The notes: generated by a model from the letters alone, not told the origin. DNA of 64,000 bases from Streptococcus sp. M334 (GCF_000187745.1 NZ_GL732489.1:120046-184045), one strand, 5' to 3'. Shown: positions 7,967 to 16,726, counted from the first letter of the stretch. Program-made: numbers and translations.

Positions 7967-8121
7967 TATAGCTGAATAGGTAGTTCAAGTGCTTTTGTGA
8001 TTTTAAATTTACTAAAAATTATTTCATGTAAGAGATCTTCCCACCATCCTCCACCTGTAATCTGGTTGAGTTCGGTAGTTGTTAGTTCTTGAAATGAAGT
8101 TAGGTTTTGATTCTTATCCAT
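7966..8121 (-). CDS. blpC: BlpC, peptide pheromone precursor
   Basis: A 51-residue ORF on the minus strand. The 24-residue leader ends ELNQITGG. The mature 27-residue peptide begins GWWEDLLHEIIF and ends ALELPIQL, as in the R6-like BlpC pherotype I remember, with a few substitutions. It is cleaved at Gly-Gly and exported by BlpA/B, then sensed by BlpH. It is the last gene of the blpA-blpB-blpC operon. Confidence 0.93.
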   Translation of the reverse strand: MDKNQNLTSFQELTTTELNQITGGGWWEDLLHEIIFSKFKITKALELPIQL

Positions 8122-8177
8122 GTTATGATTCTCCTTTTTGATAAGATAATAAATAGTTATAGAGTGTTATCTGAAAA

Positions 8178-9539
8178 TTAATCAGAATGGGTTAACATTT
8201 TATCTTTGAAATAATCAAAATATGTTTTCTTTGCAGTTACACTAGTGACGCGACCTTGTAAGCCGTATTGGATGAGTTTACTATCCTCATTAGATAGTTT
8301 TGCAAGAGCGGTTACTTTAAAGAGATTTCCTTGCTCTGTTCTGGTAGGAGTTTGGTCAATTGTTTGAAGTTGACCGATGATGGTAATGCCGTGATTTCCA
8401 ATCTTCTCCAGTTTTAATCTTACAGTTTGTCCTTTATCTAGTAGAGGTAGATAGTCAGAAGATACGTAGTAAGTGATTAGTACTTCTCTTGTATCTGTGA
8501 TGACAGGAAATATTTGAGCAATTTCTGTACCAGTTGGAATTCTATTTTTACCTTCAAATTCGCTGTTCAGATGAACGATACCTTTACTTGGAGCGGTTAA
8601 AGTATTGTTTTCTAAGCGCTGCGTTGCTTGATCTAGCTGTACTTTTAATTCTGTTAATTGATTCTCCACGGTTAGTTGTTGCTGTGAGGCTGTTTGTAAA
8701 AACTGAGTGCGGAGTACTTCAATTTTGGTTGCTAAACTATTATCATAAGTTGCTACACTTCCGATACCAGCTTGCTGAATTTTGAGGCTTGCGATAGATG
8801 ATTCAAGACCTGCAATACTTTGATTAATTTGAGATAAAAATGGCTCCTCTGCAGTTCCTTGTGTTTGTCCTTGTGAGGCTACAAGATAACGATTTAAAAT
8901 TGACTGGTGTGGATTGCCAGTTGGTAAGCGAGCCCTGTTATTTATGATAGCATCTCTCAGCTCTTGATATTCTCCAATTTGTTGTTGAACTTTTGTAATT
9001 TCTTGTTCGATGGCTGATGAACTGCTATTGGCAAGATTAGCTTGATTTGAAACCTCAGTGTTAGTCTTTGTGATACCCAGTTCAATATCATGAGATTGTT
9101 TAGTAAAATTCCTAAAGGTATTATGGTAGCCAAATTCATCCTCGCCAGAAAAAAGATCAGTCGCTTTTTCTAAGCTTTGTCTCAAAATTCCGAGTCCTTC
9201 TTTTTGCTTCTCAAGTCTTTGTAATTGAGTTTCTAAGGCAGTTTTCTGACTTTCTTCCATTGTTTCAGAGTATTTGATGAGTAAGTCACCTTTTTCAACT
9301 ACTTGATTTGCCACTAAATGATTAGCAAGGATAGGATTATCACTTGTTGACTGAATAGATGCAATGACACTTGTAGGGGCGATTTCTCCTTGGGAAGTGA
9401 CAGTAATTTCTTTTGTGGCAACAAGGGAGAAAATCAAGATGAAAGTAAACAGTAATGAAAGAGGTATAATTAACACTGTCGCATAGTTATGGTAACGTCT
9501 CTGATAAAACTCGACGCTTCTAAAAAGATTAGGATTCAT
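8178..9539 (-). CDS. blpB: BlpB, transport accessory (membrane fusion) protein
   Basis: A 453-residue HlyD-type accessory protein with one N-terminal membrane segment (about residues 18-42), a lipoyl-like segment, a long coiled-coil region (about 95-320) and a C-terminal beta domain. It works with BlpA to export double-glycine peptides. It begins 10 bp after the blpA stop. No frameshift is seen. Confidence 0.95.
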   Translation of the reverse strand: MNPNLFRSVEFYQRRYHNYATVLIIPLSLLFTFILIFSLVATKEITVTSQGEIAPTSVIASIQSTSDNPILANHLVANQVVEKGDLLIKYSETMEESQKTALETQLQRLEKQKEGLGILRQSLEKATDLFSGEDEFGYHNTFRNFTKQSHDIELGITKTNTEVSNQANLANSSSSAIEQEITKVQQQIGEYQELRDAIINNRARLPTGNPHQSILNRYLVASQGQTQGTAEEPFLSQINQSIAGLESSIASLKIQQAGIGSVATYDNSLATKIEVLRTQFLQTASQQQLTVENQLTELKVQLDQATQRLENNTLTAPSKGIVHLNSEFEGKNRIPTGTEIAQIFPVITDTREVLITYYVSSDYLPLLDKGQTVRLKLEKIGNHGITIIGQLQTIDQTPTRTEQGNLFKVTALAKLSNEDSKLIQYGLQGRVTSVTAKKTYFDYFKDKMLTHSD

Positions 9540-9549
9540 GACATTCTCC

Positions 9550-11703
9550 TTATTTATTGAACAGATGATGGTAGAAACCTTGCGCCTGCATTAACTCTTG
9601 GTGGCTACCAACTTCAATGATTTTCCCCTGGTCAAGAACAATGACACGGTTAGTCCGTTCGGCTATACTGAGACGATGGGCTACAAAGAGAATGGTTTTA
9701 TCAGTGAGGGACATAAGATTATCTATAACTTTTTTCTCAGTCAAGACATCAAGACCGCTAGTAGCTTCATCTAGTATTAAAACAGGAGCTTTAGTTAAAA
9801 GAGCACGAGCGAGGGCTATTCGTTGCTTTTGTCCTCCTGATAGACCAGCTCCATCAGAGAGCTGAGTTTGATAGCCCATAGGCATTCTTTCAATTTCTTG
9901 ACGGATTTCAGCTAATTCACAAGCTTTTAGAATATCTTCTTGGCTAATCATATGATTACCGCCCAAGGTTAAGTTTTCCAAGATAGAGCCATTAAATATA
10001 TAGGCTTGTTGTGGTAGGTAATTGATATGACGGCGCAAGGCTTTTTTGTCAATGTTTTTAATATCCTGATGATTGATGGAAATATGCCCTTTGTAGGGTT
10101 CAAAGAAATTGACAATCATTTTGGCTAAAGTTGTTTTACCAGAACCACTAACTCCAACTAGGCTAACCTTATCTCCTTGTTTAATCGTGAGATGAATATC
10201 TGTTAAGGTATCTCGTCCAAAACCATACTTATAAGAAAGGTCATCAAATTCAATATCGCCCATCAAAAAATGTGAATGAACAGGGTTTTCTGGGGCTTGG
10301 AATTCAGATTCGACTAAATAGACCTCGTTCAAGCGGTTATTAGCGACCTTCGCAGATTGGAGTTTGGTTTGGAGGTTGATAATATTTTCCATAGGAGTTG
10401 TAAAGTAAGAAAGAAGTGTATTAAAGGTAATCAGCTGACCGATAGAAATTTTACTCGACATGACTAATTGAGCGCCAAACCATAGGATAAGGATATTCAG
10501 AACTAATTTTGTTCCCTGCTTTAAACTCGTTTGTAAAATAGAATATTTACTGAGTTTAAAGGATTTTTCCAAATAATCTACAAATTCGCTGTCTATATTT
10601 TGATAGCGATTTTCTTCACTCGTGAGCGACTTTATAGTTTCAATCCCGTTGATATCTTCGATAATGGCAGAACTAACCATAGAATTACTTTGCATGACAT
10701 CATGGTTCATTTTTTCGAAAGGCTTCATAAAAGAAAAGATGATGAACATGTATATAGGAATAGAAATAAGAGAAAGAAGGAAGAGATTAGGGTTTTGTGC
10801 CAGTAAGACGCCCCCTACAAGAATCAGAATGGAAACATCCAGAAAAAGAGAAAGAATGGTAGAAGCCAAGGCATCTATAATAGAGTTAGCATCTGTGAAC
10901 CGTGAAATGATTTCTCCTGTACGACGTGTCGCAAAGAAAGACATAGGAAGTTCAAAAATATGGCGGATATAGGATAAAATCACATCAATACTTAATCTCT
11001 GACTCAGAACAGTTAGGAGATAATCTCTGGAGAAGCTCATGACTTGTTGGAGGATATAGGTGATAACCAGACCAACTGAGATGATTCCTAAAGTTGATTT
11101 CATCTGATTTGGGATGTATTCATCCAAGATTCCTTGGAGATAATAAGAACCACCTATATTGATAATCGTGACCAATAAGCTTGAGAGAACAATATAAGCA
11201 ATAAGAGATTTTTGTTTGAAAATCAGAGGAAGGAAGCTTAGTAGATCATTCTTTTTATCTTTATGGGGTTGATAGCTGGGTTTGGGAGCTAGAAAAATAG
11301 CTACTCCAGTCCATTCAGAGAAAAAGCGTTCTTTTGACATTTTGGTGATTTTTACAGAAGGGTCAGGATCACCAATAACCAGATAGTCTTTCTTTGTTTG
11401 ATAGACAACATAGTAATGTTGGAGTTTTCCTTCTTTGTTAACGTGAACGATAAATGGATAGGGGACATCACTCATGTCAAAGAGCGTTTTATCTGCTTGA
11501 ACAGGTCTTGTTTCAAAGCCCATTTCATCAGCGGCTTTTACAATGCCAAGAGCAGTCGTTCCTTCTTTATTGGTCTTTGCAAGTTCTCTCAAGTGAGCTA
11601 GAGAAAAATCTGAACCATAGAATTTAGCAATCGAGGCTAAGGCAGCAACACCGCAGTCTCTAGCATCTATTTGAGGAACAAATGTACGTTTATAAGAAGT
11701 CAT
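9550..11703 (-). CDS. blpA: BlpA, peptidase-containing ABC exporter of bacteriocins and pheromone
   Basis: A 717-residue exporter from ATG 11703 (an in-frame TTG at 11709 is less likely because AAAGGA suits the ATG). The N-terminal C39 peptidase has Cys17 in DARDCGVAALA and its His in HYYVV near 96. A six-helix membrane domain follows, then an ATPase with GVSGSGKTT, LSGGQKQR and LILDEATSGLD. The gene is a single intact frame, unlike the broken blpA known from many pneumococci, so this strain should be able to secrete its peptides and pheromone. Confidence 0.96.
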   Translation of the reverse strand: MTSYKRTFVPQIDARDCGVAALASIAKFYGSDFSLAHLRELAKTNKEGTTALGIVKAADEMGFETRPVQADKTLFDMSDVPYPFIVHVNKEGKLQHYYVVYQTKKDYLVIGDPDPSVKITKMSKERFFSEWTGVAIFLAPKPSYQPHKDKKNDLLSFLPLIFKQKSLIAYIVLSSLLVTIINIGGSYYLQGILDEYIPNQMKSTLGIISVGLVITYILQQVMSFSRDYLLTVLSQRLSIDVILSYIRHIFELPMSFFATRRTGEIISRFTDANSIIDALASTILSLFLDVSILILVGGVLLAQNPNLFLLSLISIPIYMFIIFSFMKPFEKMNHDVMQSNSMVSSAIIEDINGIETIKSLTSEENRYQNIDSEFVDYLEKSFKLSKYSILQTSLKQGTKLVLNILILWFGAQLVMSSKISIGQLITFNTLLSYFTTPMENIINLQTKLQSAKVANNRLNEVYLVESEFQAPENPVHSHFLMGDIEFDDLSYKYGFGRDTLTDIHLTIKQGDKVSLVGVSGSGKTTLAKMIVNFFEPYKGHISINHQDIKNIDKKALRRHINYLPQQAYIFNGSILENLTLGGNHMISQEDILKACELAEIRQEIERMPMGYQTQLSDGAGLSGGQKQRIALARALLTKAPVLILDEATSGLDVLTEKKVIDNLMSLTDKTILFVAHRLSIAERTNRVIVLDQGKIIEVGSHQELMQAQGFYHHLFNK

Positions 11704-11740
11704 TGGCAATTCCTTTCATTTTCATATAGTAGATAGGTAT

Positions 11741-11807
11741 ATTATGCCATAAAAATAAGTTCATATTTTATGAAATCTTGAATAGTCATTGAAATGTCCT
11801 GAATGGT
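11741..11807 (-). promoter_or_regulatory. BlpR box and -10 for blpABC
   Basis: On the minus strand ACCATTCAGG and ACTATTCAAGATTT repeats lie within 11773-11807, followed 26 bp later by CATAAT (11741-11746). It drives leftward transcription of blpA-blpB-blpC. Confidence 0.8.
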
Positions 11808-11870
11808 AAAAAAGTGATTAGAAACTGTCTTTTTATTAAAAATTTAGAGGTGATTTGAAATAAAAAGCTA

Positions 11871-11934
11871 ATTCAAGGCGTTTCGATGACAATTCAAGAT
11901 TTAGATAAGAAAATTTTAAAAACAGTGCTATACT
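11871..11934 (+). promoter_or_regulatory. BlpR box and -10 for the 11991 bacteriocin operon
   Basis: Direct repeats ATTCAAGG and ATTCAAGA occupy 11871-11902 and TATACT lies at 11929-11934 after 26 bp. It is divergent from the blpA promoter. Confidence 0.85.
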
Positions 11935-11990
11935 TAAACTGTCAAGGTTGCAACAGGACAAAAATTAAAAATTAAAAAGGAGTATTTGTC

Positions 11991-12218
11991 ATGGATACAA
12001 AAATGATGTCACAATTTTCTGTTATGGATAATGAAATGCTTGCTTGCGTTGAAGGTGGAGATGAAGTAGGGGCTGGAGAAGTTGTTCAAGCATTGGGAAT
12101 TTGTACAATAGGAGGTGCAGCTCTGGGGAGTGTTATCCCAGTTGTGGGAACTTTTGCTGGAGGGATTTTAGGAGCACAGTTCTGTACAGCAGTTTGGGGA
12201 GCTTTGAGGGCAAGTTAA
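11991..12218 (+). CDS. Blp bacteriocin precursor, double-glycine leader
   Basis: A 75-residue precursor. The leader MDTKMMSQFSVMD...ACVEGG ends at residue 23 and the mature part is 52 residues, starting DEVGAGEV. It is rich in Gly/Ala with GxxxG-type spacing and has two Cys (ICTIGG and QFCTAV). This composition is typical of class IIb two-peptide pore formers. RBS AAAGGAG precedes the ATG. The peptide at 12739-12957 may be its partner. Confidence 0.88.
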   Translation: MDTKMMSQFSVMDNEMLACVEGGDEVGAGEVVQALGICTIGGAALGSVIPVVGTFAGGILGAQFCTAVWGALRAS

Positions 12219-12358
12219 ATTTTTAGGGATATAGCAGATTAAAATATAATAGTAACAAATTGATTAAGAGATTTAAAGCAATTTCTAAAAATGCTTTAAA
12301 AACGACATTGTGCGATGCTAGATTCAATTTACTATAGTAGTAAAAGGAGGTGATTTAT

Positions 12359-12733
12359 ATGAGATACAGGTTATTTCTTGTTATTTTCTTGAGTAGTACG
12401 TTGGATATTCTTTTAGGGACATTTTTGAAAATCTCTAATGTATCGATTGGGTGGCTTGTTCTCTACAGTGGCTTGTTTGAAGCAGGAGTTTTCCTTCTTA
12501 CTAATAAAGGTTTGGCGGTAAAAATCAAGGAAGCAGACATTCAAAATCGCTTTAAATTTATTTTTGGAAAAACGGTATGGTTTCAAATCCTTTTGCTCAT
12601 CTTTTTGATTTTCAAACTTTATCTTGGTTTGGATGCGAAGATGATTTTATTCTATGGCCATGTTTTCATTATTTTTAATGTCTTAATCTATCTTTTATCT
12701 ACTAGCCAAATTAATTTAACAAAGAAAGTGTGA
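12359..12733 (+). CDS. Membrane protein of the bacteriocin immunity region, paralogue of 17805-18188
   Basis: A 124-residue protein with four hydrophobic segments, starting MRYRLFLVIF after a strong AAAGGAGGTG site. It is a close paralogue of the 17805-18188 product. Small polytopic proteins of this type follow bacteriocin genes and are taken as immunity proteins; the function is inferred. The 140-bp gap before it has no terminator I would trust, so it is probably co-transcribed from the 11871 box. Confidence 0.8.
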   Translation: MRYRLFLVIFLSSTLDILLGTFLKISNVSIGWLVLYSGLFEAGVFLLTNKGLAVKIKEADIQNRFKFIFGKTVWFQILLLIFLIFKLYLGLDAKMILFYGHVFIIFNVLIYLLSTSQINLTKKV

Positions 12734-12738
12734 AAATA

Positions 12739-12957
12739 ATGGAACAATCAGTAAATAATTTCATCATTTTACCTGATGAAAAACTAACAACGATAACAGC
12801 TGGTGATAAACAACTTGCAGACAGATTTTTAAGTGGAGTAGGTGGTGCAGTTGAGGGGATTTCGCTTTGTATGGAGACAATCCCTTTCCCAACTCCTCAG
12901 ATTTATTTGATTTGCGCAGCAGGTGGAGCGGCAGCTTCGTTTTTATGGCCACATTAG
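12739..12957 (+). CDS. Bacteriocin-like peptide with atypical Ala-Gly leader end
   Basis: ATG 12739 gives 72 residues (a GTG at 12730 would overlap the preceding stop). The leader-like part has LPDEKLTTITAG, where AG replaces the usual GG, followed by about 50 residues with GxxxG spacing, two Cys (SLCMET and LICAAGG) and an aromatic end. It follows the preceding membrane gene directly. It could be the second peptide of a two-component bacteriocin. It is unlike the MDTKMM-leader peptides. Confidence 0.6.
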   Translation: MEQSVNNFIILPDEKLTTITAGDKQLADRFLSGVGGAVEGISLCMETIPFPTPQIYLICAAGGAAASFLWPH

Positions 12958-12986
12958 AGAAACCCGATTATTCATAAATAACACAA

Positions 12987-13032
12987 AAAAGCATCCAGAA
13001 TCGATATGAAACCAAGGATTCTAGATGCTTTT
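12987..13032 (+). terminator. Terminator after the 12739 peptide gene
   Basis: AAAAGCATCCAGAATC pairs with GATTCTAGATGCTTTT with one mismatch, followed by TCTCTTTT. Confidence 0.65.
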
Positions 13033-13040
13033 CTCTTTTC

Positions 13041-13341
13041 CCCTATTGGGTGCTGTTTTTACTGGATAAAAAGGAGTTTCTCCTTTATGATATAAGTGCA
13101 AAAAATAAAAACAAAGGAAACTTCAATGCACAGTATATCAAATAAGTCTACGAAAAACAATACTTTATCACACTTTTCTTTCGATGGTGGAAATCTGACC
13201 AATCAAGCTGGTCTTCTGCTCTTCAAAGAACTCTTCACAAAGTTGAATCTAAAAGAAATTATTTCAAAACACCTTGTGACCGATAATAAACGATGCTATT
13301 ATCACTATTTGGATGCCGATATTGTCATCCAATTTCTTTGA
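13041..13341 (+). mobile_element. Left-end remnant of an IS1380-family element
   Basis: The segment starts CCCTATTGGGTGCTG and runs into the first 71 codons of an IS1380-Spn1-like transposase. The remaining roughly 1.3 kb of the IS is gone and the sequence continues directly into a fragment of a blp membrane gene, so the right end was lost by deletion or recombination. Confidence 0.75.
13126..13341 (+). pseudogene. IS1380-type transposase, N-terminal fragment
   Basis: ATG 13126 with an AAAGGAAA site gives 71 residues beginning MHSISNKSTKNN and including SHFSFDGGNLTNQAGL, then stops after VIQFL. Full-length transposases of this group are about 450 residues; no DDE catalytic residues remain. 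Confidence 0.85.
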
Positions 13342-13343
13342 GT

Positions 13344-13554
13344 GATTATCAACTTGGTTTTTATCTTAGTTACTGTTAGGATAAGAGAGTTTGAAGATGA
13401 TGATTTGGTTAGTCCTAGAACCAATCAACTTATATTCATCGGCTTGACAAGATTGATGTCTATTATTTGTTTGTATAGAAGTATCACAGCAGGAAAATTA
13501 TACCAACAAATAATCGCCTATATTGGCGCTGTTCTCTGCTTATGTGGGGCTTGA
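13344..13554 (+). pseudogene. Internal fragment of the 15656-type membrane immunity gene
   Basis: The sequence matches codons in the middle and end of the 15656-16060 gene (REFEDDDLVSPRTNQL, then GLT.LMSIICLYR). An 18-bp in-frame loss removes TYLTREM-equivalent codons and a second deletion near the end destroys the last helix. The start and first helix are missing. It is joined directly to the IS1380 remnant. Confidence 0.8.
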
Positions 13555-13583
13555 AGTATTATAAAAAGTAGAGCTTAATAAAG

Positions 13584-13624
13584 TATAAAAGGGTAAGTGT
13601 TTTCGCAATACTTACCCTTTTATA
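13584..13624 (+). terminator. Terminator after the fragment at 13344-13554
   Basis: TATAAAAGGGTAAGT pairs with ACTTACCCTTTTATA around an 11-nt loop. Confidence 0.8.
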
Positions 13625-13638
13625 ATGAAGTTTTTGCA

Positions 13639-13702
13639 ATTCAAGATGTTTTGATGACCATTTAAGATTTATATGAATTTGTAATCTTAAATAAGGTAAG
13701 AT
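13639..13702 (+). promoter_or_regulatory. BlpR box and -10 for the thioredoxin-like gene
   Basis: Repeats ATTCAAGA and ATTTAAGA lie in 13639-13670, and TAAGAT (13697-13702) follows 26 bp later. Confidence 0.82.
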
Positions 13703-13719
13703 AAAGATAACAAATGTAA

Positions 13720-14715
<996 letters not shown>

Positions 14716-14825
14716 AAATAGATGGTAAACAGGTGCAATGATATTATTTGTTTGTAATAACATATAGCTAACATTTGCCTATAGACACGAGTGAGGAAAT
14801 AGATGTATTTAGTTTATATATAAAA

Positions 14826-14858
14826 GATTATAATTGTATATGAAATGGACTGAATGGT
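14826..14858 (-). other. Decayed minus-strand BlpR box
   Basis: TGAAATGGACTGAATGGT and its flank align with the blpA box region (TGAAATGTCCTGAATGGT), but the second repeat is degraded and no leftward gene remains. The following 50 bp also resemble the blpA-bacteriocin intergenic spacer. The gap 14716-15018 holds this fossil and the intact box at 14907-14970; nothing else is recognisable. Confidence 0.55.
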
Positions 14859-14906
14859 AAAAGGTCAAGTATTTCCGAAATGATTTCTTTTTCGATTATT
14901 TTAACG

Positions 14907-14970
14907 CCTCAAGATGTTTTGATGACCATTTATGATTTGGATGGAAAATTTTAAAAAATAGTAGTATACT
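14907..14970 (+). promoter_or_regulatory. BlpR box and -10 before a decayed bacteriocin
   Basis: Repeats CTCAAGA and ATTTATGA lie in 14907-14938, with TATACT at 14965-14970 after 26 bp. The site looks functional though the first gene behind it is broken. Confidence 0.75.
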
Positions 14971-15018
14971 AACCTTATTAAGGTTGTAATAGGACGAAAG
15001 TAAAAAGAGGTATTCCTC

Positions 15019-15090
15019 TTGAATGCAAAAACAATGTTACAATTGGCTATTATGGTTGCTTAAAAGCTTGAGCTTGTGTACTTGGAGGTA
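15019..15090 (+). pseudogene. Remnant of a bacteriocin leader
   Basis: Starting at TTG 15019, codons read NAKTMLQLAIM and then stop at 15061-15063. The following bases (CTTGAGCTTGTG...CTTGGAGG) align with the ACVEGG end of Blp leaders after a frameshift. The mature-peptide part is gone. Confidence 0.6.
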
Positions 15091-15093
15091 ATT

Positions 15094-15213
15094 ATGGATT
15101 TCAAAAGTTTTCTTATTGTTTTTGTTGTTAGTATGCATATTTCTTTTATTACTTATTTCATTAGGGAAAAATTTTTAAAATCTCCAAAGAAGAATAAAGA
15201 TAGATCTAATTAG
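15094..15213 (+). CDS. 39-residue membrane peptide of the immunity region
   Basis: ATG 15094 follows GGAGG at a 5-6 bp spacing. The product begins MDFKSFLIVFVV, has one hydrophobic helix (residues 4-22) and a basic tail (REKFLKSPKKNKDR). It is downstream of the BlpR box at 14907. Small one-helix basic-tailed peptides accompany bacteriocins here; an immunity role is inferred. Confidence 0.6.
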   Translation: MDFKSFLIVFVVSMHISFITYFIREKFLKSPKKNKDRSN

Positions 15214-15343
15214 ACAAAAAGATTTTTTATCGCTAGTTTAATCTACAGTGGAGTTTCTTTAATATTGTTTCGCCTGTCAAAACGATATGTGATAGCAGGA
15301 TAAAAAATCTACAAATTAAGTTGGTATCAATACAGTGTAAAGG

Positions 15344-15372
15344 GCAAGTATGTTTTTCATGCTTGCTTTTTT
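15344..15372 (+). terminator. Terminator before the 15385 BlpR box
   Basis: GCAAGTATG can pair with CATGCTTGC (one G-T pair), followed by TTTTTT. The region 15214-15343 has no ORF I would call. Confidence 0.7.
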
Positions 15373-15384
15373 AAATTTTTTACA

Positions 15385-15448
15385 ATTCAAGATGTTTTGA
15401 TGACCATTTGTGATTTGAGTGATCCAAGGTCAAAATGAGTGCTATACT
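15385..15448 (+). promoter_or_regulatory. BlpR box and -10 for the 15495-16060 genes
   Basis: Repeats ATTCAAGA and ATTTGTGA lie in 15385-15416, with TATACT at 15443-15448 after 26 bp. Confidence 0.82.
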
Positions 15449-15494
15449 AGCAGTGTAAAGGTTGTAGCTCAACAGACATTTAGGAGGAAATTTT

Positions 15495-15659
15495 ATGAAG
15501 AAAAAAATATTTGTCATTTTCATCTTGTATCTAATTATGTCTATCCTTCTTTATCCGCTTAGGGAGAGTATTTGGTATCATCTATTTTATACCATAGCCT
15601 ATATGATTGCGGTTATAATCTATCTTGCTTTAACTAAAAAGAAAGGAGCAAAGAAATGA
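15495..15659 (+). CDS. 54-residue two-helix membrane protein, probable immunity
   Basis: ATG 15495 has a strong TAGGAGG site. The product begins MKKKIFVIFILYL, has two hydrophobic segments (about 4-21 and 29-46) and a KKKGAKK tail. Its stop overlaps the next start (ATGA), so translation is coupled. It resembles a small pneumococcal blp-region protein (BlpL-like) from memory. No bacteriocin lies between its promoter and itself. Confidence 0.75.
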   Translation: MKKKIFVIFILYLIMSILLYPLRESIWYHLFYTIAYMIAVIIYLALTKKKGAKK

Positions 15660-16060
15660 AAACGTTTCTTGCTAAAAAACGGAACATCTTCCTTGCGAGA
15701 TTGTTCTTAGGTCAGTTGCCTTTACTTGTCTCTACTTATCTATTTCTATCTCGTCAGTTTTTAAATTTTTCCTTGGTTTTCCAATTTCTTTTAGTGGTTA
15801 TTAACTTGGCTTCGATTTTGGTTACTGTTTACCTCACTAGGGAGATGAGGATAAGAGAGTTTGAAGATGATGATTTGGTTAGTCCTAGAACCAATCAACT
15901 TATGTTCATCGGTTTGACAGGCTTTATGTCTATTATCTGTTTGTATAGAGGTATCACAGCAGGAGAATCCTATCAACAACTAATCGCTTATATTGGTGCT
16001 ATTCTCTGCTTACTTATCATGCTGTTGCTCATTTGGGGCTTGAAGTATTATAAAAAGTAA
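15656..16060 (+). CDS. Four-helix membrane protein, probable bacteriocin immunity
   Basis: A 134-residue protein with about four membrane segments and the central motif REFEDDDLVSPRTNQL. Close paralogues are 17318-17722 (intact) and the fragments at 13344-13554 and 16418-16607. It is coupled to the preceding 54-residue gene. The repeated presence after bacteriocin promoters suggests an immunity role. Confidence 0.82.
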   Translation: MKTFLAKKRNIFLARLFLGQLPLLVSTYLFLSRQFLNFSLVFQFLLVVINLASILVTVYLTREMRIREFEDDDLVSPRTNQLMFIGLTGFMSIICLYRGITAGESYQQLIAYIGAILCLLIMLLLIWGLKYYKK

Positions 16061-16080
16061 GGGCTAATGAAGTTTTTACA

Positions 16081-16144
16081 ATTTAAGATGTCTCGATGAC
16101 AATTTAAGATTTGGATGAAAAACTTTAACAAATAGTGCTATACT
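16081..16144 (+). promoter_or_regulatory. BlpR box and -10 for the 16238 gene
   Basis: Repeats ATTTAAGA and ATTTAAGA lie in 16081-16112, with TATACT at 16139-16144 after 26 bp. Confidence 0.8.
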
Positions 16145-16237
16145 GAAATTGTCAAAGTTGCAACGGGTGCTGCTACATTCTGTTAAAAATCGCTCTTAAT
16201 TGATAATCTGGATTTGTTAGGAAAGGAGTAAATAATT

Positions 16238-16417
16238 ATGGATAAGAAAAAGATAGTTTCGACTATAATATGTATAGTATTTCTTGTAGAGTCAGTGGAT
16301 AATTTTTTTAGAGACTTAACCCCGTTATTGTTCATTTTAAATATTATTGGCCTAACTTGTTTTTTAGTGTTAATATACACTAACATAAAAGAGATGCTCT
16401 TAAATATACGTAAATGA
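16238..16417 (+). CDS. 59-residue two-helix membrane protein
   Basis: ATG 16238 follows AAAGGAG. The product begins MDKKKIVSTIICIV and has two hydrophobic segments (about 6-20 and 30-48). It ends RKEMLLNIRK-like in a basic tail; the last codons coincide with the junction to a duplicated gene fragment, so the original C-terminus may have been altered. Probable immunity-type protein; function unknown. Confidence 0.6.
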   Translation: MDKKKIVSTIICIVFLVESVDNFFRDLTPLLFILNIIGLTCFLVLIYTNIKEMLLNIRK

Positions 16418-16607
16418 TGATTTGGTTAGTCCTAGAACCAATCAACTCATGTATATTGGCTTGACAGGCTTTATGTCTATTATCTGTTTGTATAGAGGTA
16501 TCACAGCAGGAGAATCCTATCAACAACTAATCGCTTATATTGGTGCTATTCTCTGCTTACTTATCATGCTGTTGCTCATTTGGGGCTTGAAGTATTATAA
16601 AAAGTAA
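16418..16607 (+). pseudogene. Duplicated 3' fragment of the 15656-16060 membrane gene
   Basis: From GATGATTTGGTTAGTCC onward the sequence is almost identical to 15868-16060, including the 3' flank (AAGTAAGGGCTAATGAAG). The first two helices are missing. An internal ATG can give 61 residues, but there is no ribosome binding site. The near-identity shows a recent duplication. Confidence 0.85.
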
Positions 16608-16626
16608 GGGCTAATGAAGTTTTTAC

Positions 16627-16670
16627 AATTTAAGATTAGGATGAAAAAAAATTAATAAACAGTAATACTA
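16627..16670 (+). promoter_or_regulatory. Collapsed BlpR box (single repeat)
   Basis: AATTTAAGATTAGG carries one repeat where the source copy at 16081-16112 has two about 21 bp apart. The -10 is also altered (AGTAATACT instead of AGTGCTATACT). It precedes the 16727 bacteriocin. Confidence 0.6.
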
Positions 16671-16726
16671 AACTTGTTAAAGTTGCAACAAAATAAAAAT
16701 AAAAAAACAAAAAAGTAGTATTTGTT

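Noticed and set aside
16422..16607. Independent 61-residue membrane gene
   Set aside because: It is the 3' fragment of a duplicated longer gene with no ribosome binding site at the internal ATG.
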